Assembly: GCA_013812065.1 (NCBI GenBank)
Contig: JACCUC010000321.1
Location: 1-6,077, forward strand
From: Thermoleophilaceae bacterium
Lineage (GTDB): Bacteria > Actinomycetota > Thermoleophilia > Solirubrobacterales > Thermoleophilaceae
Length of the DNA: 6,077 bases
Direction of reading: 5' to 3'
Positions 1 through 4,948 of the stretch are shown here, in pieces. Position 1 is the first letter of the stretch. Each line of letters opens with the position of its first letter. The notes beneath the pieces are model-generated. The model saw only the letters and a list, made by a program, of their open reading frames with translations. It ran no database searches and was not told the origin of the DNA. Made by a program: the position numbers and the translations under genes.

Positions 1-723
1 GAACGGCTCGCTGACCGCCGGTGCCTCGCCGTAAGCGCCGCCCGCCGTTCCCACCCCCGCCTCGAACGCGAGCTCTGCCTCGGCGGGCCGCCCCGGCTCG
101 AGCGCGGGCATCGACGCCGTGTCCTCGCGGGTCGCGGCGATGGCCTCCTGCTCGTCGGCGGTCGGAAAGCGCTCCGTCGCGTCGTCGGCGGTGGCCAGCA
201 GCCGCTCGGCGAGATCGCGCACCTCCTCGAGCAAGCGATCGCGCTCGGACCAGATCCGCCCGAAGTCGGCCTCGAGCTCGCGCACGCGCTCCTCGGCGTC
301 GGCGGTCAGGGCGCGGGCCTCCCCCTCGGCCTCGCGGATGCGGTCGTCCGCCGAGGCACGCGACCGGGCGGTGATGTCGGTCGCCGCCTGCTGGGCTCGC
401 CGGAGGATGCCGCTCGTCTCCTCCCCGACCTGGTCGAGGGCGCGCCGGACCTCGGCGTCGGGCGATCGGCTCGCCTCGAAGTCTGAGATCAGGCGGTTGA
501 CCCGCTTGACGTAGGTATCGACCGCCTCGCGCTCGTACCCGCGCAGCGCGACCGGGAAGGCGACGTCGCGCACCTCGGCAAGGCGGGGGTCGTGCCGCGC
601 CGCGTCCGGCTTGACCACGCGCTCGAGCGAGCCGGTCACCTGCTCGTCGTCGCCGCGCTCCTCGCCCGGCTCGCGGTCGGATGGGGGAAACGGCTCGGTG
701 GCGATGTCGCGAGTATGAACCAT
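1..723 (-). CDS. DivIVA-domain coiled-coil protein (C-terminal end beyond the window)
   Basis: The minus-strand frame is open from an ATG at 723-721 to the window edge, giving 241 codons without a stop, so the gene is partial. After an acidic, disordered N-terminus (residues 1-50) comes a DivIVA-type motif, VAFPVALRGYEREAVDTYV (about 54-72), then roughly 100 residues of charged heptad-like sequence rich in Glu, Arg and Ala (about 85-185), predicted coiled coil. Residues 186-241 are low-complexity and acidic. DivIVA proteins bind curved membrane and scaffold polar growth or division; here the membrane-binding motif lies about 60 residues in rather than at the N-terminus, as in many actinobacterial DivIVA-domain proteins of unknown role. 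The start is uncertain because no strong ribosome binding site precedes the ATG; an in-frame GTG at residue 29 is possible. The photolyase remnant ends 31 nt upstream on the same strand, so the two may once have been an operon. The domain call is good, the exact function unknown. Confidence 0.8.
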   Translation of the reverse strand, partial: MVHTRDIATEPFPPSDREPGEERGDDEQVTGSLERVVKPDAARHDPRLAEVRDVAFPVALRGYEREAVDTYVKRVNRLISDFEASRSPDAEVRRALDQVGEETSGILRRAQQAATDITARSRASADDRIREAEGEARALTADAEERVRELEADFGRIWSERDRLLEEVRDLAERLLATADDATERFPTADEQEAIAATREDTASMPALEPGRPAEAELAFEAGVGTAGGAYGEAPAVSEPF

Positions 724-754
724 CGCCGCGACCGCTACTACCCGGCTCCCGGGC

Positions 755-856
755 TTAGACGCTCGCGGCCTCCCGAAACCGCTCCACCGCCTGCTCGCGC
801 GCCCGCCTGTGGTCGACGATCGGCTGCGGATAGTCGCGCCCGATTCCGCTCGAGGG
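755..856 (-). pseudogene. Remnant of the C-terminus of a DNA photolyase
   Basis: Read on the minus strand, this short frame gives GIGRDYPQPIVDH (837 region onward) followed by RRAREQAVERFREAASV and a TAA stop at 757-755. Class I CPD photolyases and related cryptochromes end in just this way; from memory E. coli PhrB finishes with LDYPQPIVEH, then a Lys/Arg/Ala-rich helix. Upstream the frame is closed by a TAG at 859-857, and neither this nor the other minus frames carry the preceding FAD-binding domain. That space is taken by the 5' end of the oppositely oriented Lon-domain gene. Only about 33 codons remain, with no usable start apart from a GTG deep inside, so this is read as a truncated, untranslated relic rather than a small gene. 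The rest of the gene is not present elsewhere in the window. Confidence 0.72.
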
Positions 857-872
857 CTAGCCTTCGTGCCCG

Positions 873-1511
873 GTGACCGCAGAGATAGTCGAGCGCTTTC
901 CCCTCTTCCCGCTCGGGCTCGTCCTGCTGCCGCGCGAGGTCGTCCCACTGCACATCTTCGAGGAGCGCTACAAGACGATGATCGGCGAGTGCCTGGATGA
1001 AGAGCGCGAGTTCGGGATCGTCTGGCTCTCCCAGGACGGCTTGCGCGAGACCGGCTGCGGGGCGAGCGTCGTCCGGCTGCTCGAGCGCACCGAGGACGGA
1101 CGAATGAACATCCTCGCCGAGGGCACGCGGCCGTTTCGCCTGCTGCGCCGGATCGACGACCTCGTCTACCCAGCCGGCGACGTCGAGCTGCTCGACGACG
1201 AGGGCGCAGCCGCCGCGATCGACCCCGAGCTGCTTGCTGCGGCGCGTGATCGCTACGCCGACCTCGTCGACCGCGCGACCGACACGCGCCCCGAGCCCTT
1301 GGATCTCACCGAGCTCGACGCCTACGGGATGGCGGCGACGGTCGACTTCGAGCTTGCGGCGAAGCAGGAGCTGCTCGAGCTGCGCGACGAGGAAGCTCGT
1401 CTGCGCCGCGTCCGCGAGCTCTTCGACCTCACGCTCGCGCGACTCGACTACGCCGAGCGCGCAGGCGAGCTAGCACGCACGAACGGCCGCGCCCGCCCCG
1501 GGCGCCCGTAG
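873..1511 (+). CDS. Stand-alone Lon N-terminal (substrate-binding) domain protein
   Basis: The 212-residue product begins with FPLFPLGLVLLPREVVPLHIFEERY split across residues 9-33, the hallmark of the Lon protease N-terminal beta domain (PF02190). Typical further blocks follow: FGIVWLS (about 47-53), GCGASVVRLLE (about 61-71), DGRMNILAEGTRPFRLL (about 75-91), and a helical C-terminal half with KQELLELRDEEARLRRV. There is no AAA+ module and no Ser-Lys protease domain, so it is not Lon itself. Free-standing LonN proteins are widespread in bacteria; they probably bind unfolded or specific protein segments, but their job is not settled. The start is GTG at 873, the only good option because an in-frame TAG lies at 858-860; the nearest purine run (GAGGG, 852-856) is rather far upstream. 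It diverges from the photolyase remnant and DivIVA-domain gene, and probably ends its own transcript before the sigma gene promoter. Confidence 0.85.
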   Translation: MTAEIVERFPLFPLGLVLLPREVVPLHIFEERYKTMIGECLDEEREFGIVWLSQDGLRETGCGASVVRLLERTEDGRMNILAEGTRPFRLLRRIDDLVYPAGDVELLDDEGAAAAIDPELLAAARDRYADLVDRATDTRPEPLDLTELDAYGMAATVDFELAAKQELLELRDEEARLRRVRELFDLTLARLDYAERAGELARTNGRARPGRP

Positions 1512-1546
1512 CCCTAACGCGCGCTCCAGAGTTTTCGTCGATCGCC

Positions 1547-1601
1547 GGTTTCACGGCCGGAAACCCAGGGTAAACGGCCCGTTGAGCAAACCCTGTACAT
1601 T
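1547..1601 (+). promoter_or_regulatory. Candidate ECF-type promoter with three dyads upstream of the sigma gene
   Basis: GGAAAC at 1559-1564 followed after 16 nt by GTT at 1581-1583 resembles the GGAAC-N16-GTT pattern common to ECF sigma promoters, which fits self-activation of the sigma gene just downstream. Three inverted repeats lie here: GGTTTC (1547-1552) with GAAACC (1560-1565); AACGG (1573-1577) with CCGTT (1579-1583); and CAGGGT (1566-1571) with ACCCTG (1590-1595). The first covers the putative -35 and the second the putative -10, so they are placed where a regulator such as the co-encoded MerR-type protein could act. No good sigma-70 housekeeping pair was found, although TACATT at 1596-1601 could be a weak -10. 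Confidence 0.4.
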
Positions 1602-1606
1602 CTGTT

Positions 1607-1610
1607 GGAG
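1607..1610 (+). promoter_or_regulatory. Ribosome binding site that fixes the sigma factor start
   Basis: GGAG lies 9 nt before the ATG at 1620. A longer frame from TTG at 1605 would begin on top of this site, so the ATG is preferred and the product is 5 residues shorter. Confidence 0.65.
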
Positions 1611-1619
1611 TCGACGTCT

Positions 1620-2147
1620 ATGCACCTCAACGGCCACCATCCCCTCGACGACGCGTATCGTCTCTACTCCTCGCGCGCCTTCGCCGCCGCCATGCGAGTG
1701 CTGCGCGAGCCTGCGGCCGCAGAGGACGTCGTCCAGGATGTCTTCATCAGCCTGTGGCGAAACCCCTCGCAGTTCGATCCGAGCCGGGGATCGCTGCCGT
1801 CATACATCTCGATGCTTGCCCGCAGCCGAGCGCTCGACCGCTGGCGCTCCCAGGCGGCCCACGACGCCGCGCTCGAGCGCGAGGCCCGCGCCCAAGGGCC
1901 CCGGGAGCGTACGACCAGCCCCGGCGCCGACGAGCCCGCCCTCGAGCGCGAGCGCTCGCGTCAGGTCATGACCGCTCTCGACTCGCTTCCCTACAGCCAG
2001 CGCGAAGCGGTCCTGCTCGCCTTCGGGCGTGGCCTCACGGCCCGCGAGATCGCCCGCGTGGCCGACATCCCGCTCGGGACGGCAAAGAGCCGCATCCGCC
2101 TCGGCCTCCAAAAGGCGCGCGAGTCGCTCGAGGCGGCCGCCGCGTGA
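1620..2147 (+). CDS. ECF-type sigma-70 family RNA polymerase sigma factor
   Basis: This 175-residue protein has only the two core ECF domains. Region 2 spans about residues 10-80: DDAYRLYSSRAFAAAMRVL, then AAAEDVVQDVFISLWRNP (the RNA polymerase-binding and -10-reading helices), then FDPSRGSLPSYISMLARSRA and LDRWRS. A charged linker (about 81-115) leads to region 4 (about 118-170), with LDSLPYSQREAVLLAF, LTAREIARVADIPLGTAKSR and the recognition helix region IRLGLQKAR. The protein directs polymerase to GGAA(C)-type promoters, and such a motif occurs upstream of its own gene. The stop overlaps the next start by GTGA, so the MerR-DICT gene is translationally coupled. ECF genes usually have an anti-sigma gene at that place; none is seen here, and no C-terminal extension is present. 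Family assignment is firm; the ECF group and regulon cannot be read from the sequence. Confidence 0.93.
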   Translation: MHLNGHHPLDDAYRLYSSRAFAAAMRVLREPAAAEDVVQDVFISLWRNPSQFDPSRGSLPSYISMLARSRALDRWRSQAAHDAALEREARAQGPRERTTSPGADEPALERERSRQVMTALDSLPYSQREAVLLAFGRGLTAREIARVADIPLGTAKSRIRLGLQKARESLEAAAA

Positions 2148-3031
2148 GCGGGCCACATCCCGCGAGACCGCTTTCGATAGGCGACGTGTCCGAGCAGACC
2201 GGCCTCGCCGAGGCCACCCTGCGCATGTGGGAGTCACGCCACGGCTTTCCGCGTCCGGAGCGCCTGGCGAGCGGTCACCGACGCTACTCCGAGCGGGACG
2301 TCGAGCTGCTTCGTCAGGTGCTCGAGGAGCGCTCGCGCGGACTCTCGCTCAAGGCGGCTGTCGATCGCGTCGTGCGCGCCGGCGACGAGCCCGAGTGCTC
2401 GCTGTTCGCGGGTCTGCGCCGCCGCCGGCCCGAGCTGAGCGCCCACCTGATGGGCAAGCGGTCGGTGGTCGCCCTCAGCCACGCGATGGAGGACGAGCTG
2501 GTCGTCCGAGCTGAGCGCGCCGTCCTCTTCGGCGGCTTCCAGCGGGAGCGATGGTACCGCCGCTCCGAGCAGCGTTGGAGAGAGCTCGCGCGCACCGCCG
2601 AGTACGCGGTCGTGCTCGCCGACTTCCCCCGCGCTCGACGCCCTCGTGGGGCCCCGGTCGAACTGCCGCTCGACGGCTCGGACCCGCTCCGGCGCGAATG
2701 GGTGCTCGTCTGCTCGGCTCCGCGCTTCGCCGCCTGCCTCGCCGCCATCGAGCGCCCCGGCCAGCACGACTGCCCCGACCCCGAGCGCGACTTCGACACC
2801 CTCTGGAGCGTCGAGCCCGAGATCGTCCACGAGGCGGCGCACATCTGCTGCGAGCTCGTGGCCCGGCCGGCCCCCAAGCTCAGCCGCCAGATCAAGCACC
2901 ACCTTGACCGCGTGCCCGCGCGGGGCGACCATCGCTTCGACGTGGCCGCCGCGGTGACGAGCCGGATGGTCGCCTACCTCGGCGCCGCCGGGCGCCGAGC
3001 GTCCCGGCCGGCCGCGCGCCGCGACCCCTAG
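2144..3031 (+). CDS. MerR-type transcriptional regulator with C-terminal DICT sensory domain
   Basis: The 295-residue protein starts at GTG 2144, overlapping the sigma stop; AGGCGG at 2131-2136 can act as its ribosome binding site. Residues 10-76 form a MerR winged HTH: LSIGDVSEQTGLAEATLRMW, then ESRHGFPRPERLASGHRRYS, then ERDVELLRQVLEE and GLSLKAAVDRV. The W-E-x-R-x-G-F-P-x-P-x-R pattern is close to the CarA/CarH/LitR branch. Those proteins carry a C-terminal cobalamin-binding domain as light sensor; here it is replaced. Residues about 105-245 look like a DICT domain: VVALSHAMEDE, AVLFGGFQRERWYRRSEQRW, AVVLADF, LRREWVLVCSAPRFAACLA, FDTLWSVEPEIVHEAA. DICT is a predicted sensory domain, linked in the literature to possible light signalling, with no proven ligand. 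The tail (about 275-295) is basic and disordered. The likely role is control of its own sigma operon and sigma-linked genes. DICT is recognised by eye, not by a profile search. Confidence 0.82.
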   Translation: MSGPHPARPLSIGDVSEQTGLAEATLRMWESRHGFPRPERLASGHRRYSERDVELLRQVLEERSRGLSLKAAVDRVVRAGDEPECSLFAGLRRRRPELSAHLMGKRSVVALSHAMEDELVVRAERAVLFGGFQRERWYRRSEQRWRELARTAEYAVVLADFPRARRPRGAPVELPLDGSDPLRREWVLVCSAPRFAACLAAIERPGQHDCPDPERDFDTLWSVEPEIVHEAAHICCELVARPAPKLSRQIKHHLDRVPARGDHRFDVAAAVTSRMVAYLGAAGRRASRPAARRDP

Positions 3032-3393
3032 TAAGGGGCTTCTTCGTCGGGTCCGACCATGAGCGTCACCGGGCCGAGCCGTACCGCGAGCACCGTCCGA
3101 TCCGCGTTCCATTCAGCCGTCGCGAAGTCACGCTCGGCGAGGAAGAACCCGGCGCTGGCGTCCTCGGCAGTCCGGAAGTAGAAGAACTCTCCCTCTCCCG
3201 GATCGCGCGCTTGCCGCGGGGCGCTGAGATCTCGACCCTGCCGGAGCCGGCCTCGGAACGTGCACACCATGACGCCGCGATCGGTGATGAAGGCCGAGAC
3301 GCGCACCGGGCTGTCGAGCATCGCGAGCAACTCAGTGAGCGCCTCCTCGAAGTTCAAGCGCGCAATGATCGCGTGCTGCGACGATCCGGTCAT
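3028..3393 (-). CDS. Small uncharacterised protein
   Basis: The 121-residue product is supported by an ATG at 3393-3391 with a strong ribosome binding site, AGGAGGG at 3410-3404, 10 nt upstream. I do not recognise the family. It starts with a predicted amphipathic helix (about 13-27, LNFEEALTELLAML), followed by alternating strands: VRVSAFITDRGVMVCTFRG (30-48), EFFYFRTAED (69-78), AGFFLAERDF (81-90) and a closing LAVRLGPVTLMVG (102-114). This pattern suggests a compact alpha/beta or beta-barrel-like fold. No signal peptide, membrane segment or catalytic motif is visible. Its TAG stop overlaps the stop of the MerR-DICT gene tail-to-tail by 3 nt, leaving no room for a separate terminator between the converging genes. 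It diverges from the gene beginning at 3550, sharing about 156 nt of upstream sequence. Confidence 0.7.
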   Translation of the reverse strand: MTGSSQHAIIARLNFEEALTELLAMLDSPVRVSAFITDRGVMVCTFRGRLRQGRDLSAPRQARDPGEGEFFYFRTAEDASAGFFLAERDFATAEWNADRTVLAVRLGPVTLMVGPDEEAPY

Positions 3394-3510
3394 CGCGGAC
3401 CCGCCCTCCTCTCCATTGCGCGTGGCGGGTCGCGCTCACGAAGGGCGCGTCGCCGCCGGCATAGTCGAGAGGGCGGTTGCGCGCGCCGGCCCGTACCGAC
3501 CGCGATCCGG

Positions 3511-3516
3511 TATAAC
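3511..3516 (+). promoter_or_regulatory. Candidate -10 box (TATAAC) for the gene at 3550
   Basis: TATAAC stands out in this GC-rich region and would place transcription start near 3523, giving a leader of about 27 nt that contains the purine-rich ribosome binding site AAGGGGG (3535-3541). No convincing -35 hexamer lies 16-18 nt upstream, so it may rely on an activator or a different sigma factor. Confidence 0.45.
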
Positions 3517-3549
3517 GATTCCCTCACAAAGAGTAAGGGGGACGAGTCC

Positions 3550-3876
3550 ATGAAGGTGTACCACCCCAAGGCGAAGACGAGCGTTGAGACGATCAGGCGG
3601 TTCGGGGAGCTCGCCGATCGCGGTGGTGATGCCGGCGTCGCTGCGGAGGCATGGGCGAACGCCGGGTTCGACGACTCGATGACCGCTCGATGGCTCGAGG
3701 CGCGGTGCTTCGACCCCGACGCGGCGCGCGCGCTGACAGACCTCGGGGTCAACCCGGAGCAGGCGGCCGTGCGCACCCCCGATGGCGGTGACTATCTCGA
3801 CACCGTCGGGTACAAGGTCGCCAACGGTGACCTGACAGCTGGTGGGGGACACGCCCGGAGCCTGTCAAGCCGATGA
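3550..3876 (+). CDS. Small helical-repeat protein of unknown function (possible C-terminal frameshift)
   Basis: ATG at 3550, preceded by AAGGGGG, gives 108 residues. I do not recognise a named family. The centre holds three degenerate helical units of the W/AGF type: AAEAWANAGFDDS (31-43), TARWLEARCFDPD (45-57), AARALTDLGVNPEQAA (58-73). Each has an Ala/Trp helix ended by a G-F/V or F-D-P turn. Similar spaced units (A..W..AGF.P..A) occur in short actinobacterial proteins, including ones on mobile elements, and probably form small helical bundles. The piece DYLDTVGYKVANGDL (81-95) looks conserved, but the last 13 residues (TAGGGHARSLSSR) look random. Removing one G from the GGGGG run at 3843-3847 would continue the protein in the +1 frame to a TGA at 3950-3952, adding an acidic, Ala/Pro-rich tail that stops 5 nt before the terminator stem. 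A true frameshift or a sequencing error are both possible. Confidence 0.68.
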   Translation: MKVYHPKAKTSVETIRRFGELADRGGDAGVAAEAWANAGFDDSMTARWLEARCFDPDAARALTDLGVNPEQAAVRTPDGGDYLDTVGYKVANGDLTAGGGHARSLSSR

Positions 3877-3957
3877 CGTGACCGCCGGGATCGCTCCGGA
3901 GTCGGCGGCCCCCGAAACGGACGTCTCCTTCCCCGAGCTCCGGGACCGTTGAGCGCG

Positions 3958-3984
3958 GCTCGGCTAGCGCCGGGCTTTTTCTTC
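3958..3984 (+). terminator. Intrinsic (rho-independent) terminator
   Basis: GCTCGGC (3958-3964) pairs with GCCGGGC (3969-3975) through seven base pairs, one of them G-U, around the loop TAGC. It is followed at once by TTTTT (3976-3980) and CTTC. It ends the plus-strand transcript of the gene at 3550. Its position, 81 nt after the annotated stop but 5 nt after the alternative +1-frame stop at 3952, supports the frameshift reading. Confidence 0.8.
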
Positions 3985-3986
3985 AG

Positions 3987-4061
3987 TAGCGGGGGCGGGA
4001 TTCGAACCCGTATCCCCGACGCTCGGCTACCGCTTCGTCGAGGTCGTTGAGCTACGGCCGG
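3987..4061 (-). other. tRNA-like sequence or tRNA pseudogene
   Basis: On the minus strand the 3' part is a near-perfect T-arm: ACGGG-TTCGAAT-CCCGC (4011-3995), with the universal GGTTCGAATCC core. It is followed by a 7-nt would-be acceptor strand CCCCGCT and an A, without CCA. The 5' part reads CCGGCCG-TA-GCTC-AA (4061-4047), matching the conserved T8, A14 and D-stem 5' strand of a tRNA; the total span is 75 nt. The two acceptor strands do not pair, the D-stem partner GAGC is misplaced, and no normal anticodon arm fits. In its place is an 8-bp stem, CCTCGACG (4043-4036) with CGTCGGGG (4021-4014). An alternative 88-nt fold uses AGCGGAG further upstream as acceptor (6 of 7 pairs) but also lacks an anticodon arm. 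A decayed tRNA, an att-site remnant or a structured non-tRNA are possible. Confidence 0.45.
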
Positions 4062-4083
4062 CAGCTCGCTCCGCTCGCCAGTC

Positions 4084-4101
4084 GCGAGCACGGGTGCTCG
4101 C
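4084..4101. repeat. Perfect 8-bp inverted repeat, possible hairpin terminator after the MazF gene
   Basis: GCGAGCAC (4084-4091) and GTGCTCGC (4094-4101) are exact reverse complements separated by GG. The element lies about 50 nt beyond the stop of the minus-strand toxin gene. No U-run follows on either strand, so it would be an actinobacterial-type hairpin without U-tail, or simply an RNA-stabilising structure. Confidence 0.4.
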
Positions 4102-4151
4102 TCCACGAGAGCGCGCCAAGCGGGGCGGTTCCGGTCCCGTGACCGTCGCTC

Positions 4152-4469
4152 TCAAAGGGCGAGGATGAGCGCGAGCGCGTCATCGAGGGCGCGCAGCTCG
4201 CTCGCCTCGAGACGCCCCGCCGATCGGCCGAGGCGCTGGGAGTCCACCACGGTCACCTGCTCGACCAGGATCCGCGTCTGATTCCTCTCGAGCATGATAG
4301 CCGGCCGAAAGCTCGCCGGGATCGCCCTCGTCGACGTCGGCGCAACCAGCGTCGTGCTGAGATCGAGGAACTCATCGGCCTGCACGATCACCGCATAGCG
4401 GGCTCCGCGCTGCTCGTGCCCGCGCGCGCCGCGACGTGGCGGCAGCCGGAAGACCTCGCCCCGAACCAC
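4152..4469 (-). CDS. mazF: MazF/PemK-family type II toxin, endoribonuclease
   Basis: The 105-residue product has the MazF (CcdB/PemK barrel) layout. RGEVFRLPP at the N-terminus (3-11) is the usual G-E-V/I-W-type first strand. RGARYAVIVQADEF (21-34) matches the R-P-V-V-V-Q strand, with Tyr in place of Pro. LVAPTSTRAIPASFRP (41-56) carries the Thr/Ser block of the active site. ILVEQVTVVDSQRLGRSAGRL is the conserved strand and turn, followed by a C-terminal helix ending ALILAL. MazF enzymes cut mRNA or other RNA at short sequence motifs and are neutralised by the antitoxin coded just upstream. The start is GTG at 4469-4467, one base after the antitoxin stop, so translation is coupled. Length and motifs are normal for an intact toxin. 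The cleavage sequence cannot be predicted. Confidence 0.9.
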   Translation of the reverse strand: MVRGEVFRLPPRRGARGHEQRGARYAVIVQADEFLDLSTTLVAPTSTRAIPASFRPAIMLERNQTRILVEQVTVVDSQRLGRSAGRLEASELRALDDALALILAL

Positions 4470-4470
4470 G

Positions 4471-4716
4471 TCAATCCACCGGCGGCGGTGCCAGCTCGCC
4501 TAGCTGCTCGCGGATGATGCGCATCTCCTCGCGGTCGCCGGGGTCGGCCGCCCCGCGCCTCACCTCGTCGCGGATCGCGGAGCGCACTCTCCGCCGGGCC
4601 GCCGCCTCGCGCAGCGCCGTACGCACCGCCTCCGAGTCGGTCAACCCCCCTGTACGGACCAACTCGAGTGCAGCCGCGGATGCCTCGTCGAGGCGGACGT
4701 GGAGGGATCGCGTCAC
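4471..4716 (-). CDS. Ribbon-helix-helix antitoxin of the MazF module
   Basis: Eighty-one residues from a GTG at 4716-4714. The N-terminus TRSLHVRLDEASAAALELV (2-20) followed by GGLTDSEAVRTALREAAARR (23-42) is a typical ribbon-helix-helix: one strand of alternating residues, then two helices joined at a Gly turn. The remainder is charged and ends PPPVD, a flexible tail of the kind that wraps the toxin. Such proteins dimerise, bind operator DNA by the strand pair and block the toxin encoded next to them. It is not the AbrB-type MazE of E. coli but the CopG/Arc-type partner frequent for actinobacterial MazF toxins. A -10 box ends 6 nt before the GTG, so the mRNA is probably leaderless and no ribosome binding site is expected. 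A dyad over the promoter is its likely operator. Confidence 0.85.
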   Translation of the reverse strand: MTRSLHVRLDEASAAALELVRTGGLTDSEAVRTALREAAARRRVRSAIRDEVRRGAADPGDREEMRIIREQLGELAPPPVD

Positions 4717-4722
4717 CCTAGG

Positions 4723-4745
4723 ATTGTAGCATGATCTGTGCTACA
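4723..4745 (-). promoter_or_regulatory. Extended -10 promoter overlapped by an operator dyad for the MazF module
   Basis: On the minus strand TGCTACAAT (4731-4723) is a TGn extended -10 box, and the GTG start lies 6 nt after it. TGTAGCA (4725-4731) and TGCTACA (4739-4745) form a perfect 7-bp inverted repeat with a 7-nt spacer, so its inner arm covers the promoter itself. A ribbon-helix-helix dimer or toxin-antitoxin complex bound here would block polymerase. No -35 match is visible, as is usual with an extended -10. Confidence 0.62.
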
Positions 4746-4948
4746 GACCCCCGCTACCCCGCAAGCGCGCATGAACGTGAGCTCGTGATCGAAAAAGGGG
4801 TGGGGATCTGCTGGCTGTTGGTGTCCGCCGGTGGTCAGGCGCCGCGGCGCGATGTCCGTGACCATGGCGGCCAAGGAAGCCACGCCCAGCAGGGGAGGAG
4901 GTTCGAGAGCTCACCGCAGCCTGAGCAGCTGAGCGTCCGACCGACGAG
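4746..4948. other. Intergenic stretch without a recognised gene
   Basis: Between the MazF-module promoter and the TetR-like fragment I see no convincing coding sequence or RNA. A frame open on the plus strand from 4731 has no family resemblance and erratic codon use. The short palindrome GGCGCCGCGGCGC lies near 4840-4852, and CCCCCGCTAC at 4748-4757 is the mirror of a motif at 3986-3995. Confidence 0.5.

Noticed and set aside
119..514. Plus-strand frame of 131 codons at the left edge
   Set aside because: It is a Ser/Arg-rich shadow of the DivIVA-domain gene on the other strand.
738..953. Minus-strand frame of 71 codons overlapping the Lon-domain gene start
   Set aside because: It is in a different frame from the photolyase remnant and has no recognisable motif.
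1754..2143. Upstream in-frame extension of the MerR-DICT gene
   Set aside because: It runs through the sigma factor in another frame and has low-complexity Arg/Pro/Ala sequence; GTG 2144 with the GTGA overlap is the natural start.
2234..3112. Long minus-strand open frame of about 290 codons opposite the MerR-DICT gene
   Set aside because: It is antisense to a gene with clear HTH and DICT motifs, has no recognisable domain, and long mirror frames are expected at this GC content.
3986..4757. tmRNA (ssrA) interrupted by the MazF module, because AGCGGGG on the minus strand near 4755 could pair with CCCCGCT
   Set aside because: No tmRNA 5' consensus follows the upstream strand, no tag-peptide frame is seen, and no CCA end is present.
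4890..4912. Second T-arm-like motif (GGTTCGAGAGC)
   Set aside because: The flanking bases do not form a 5-bp stem and no D-arm or acceptor strands are nearby.
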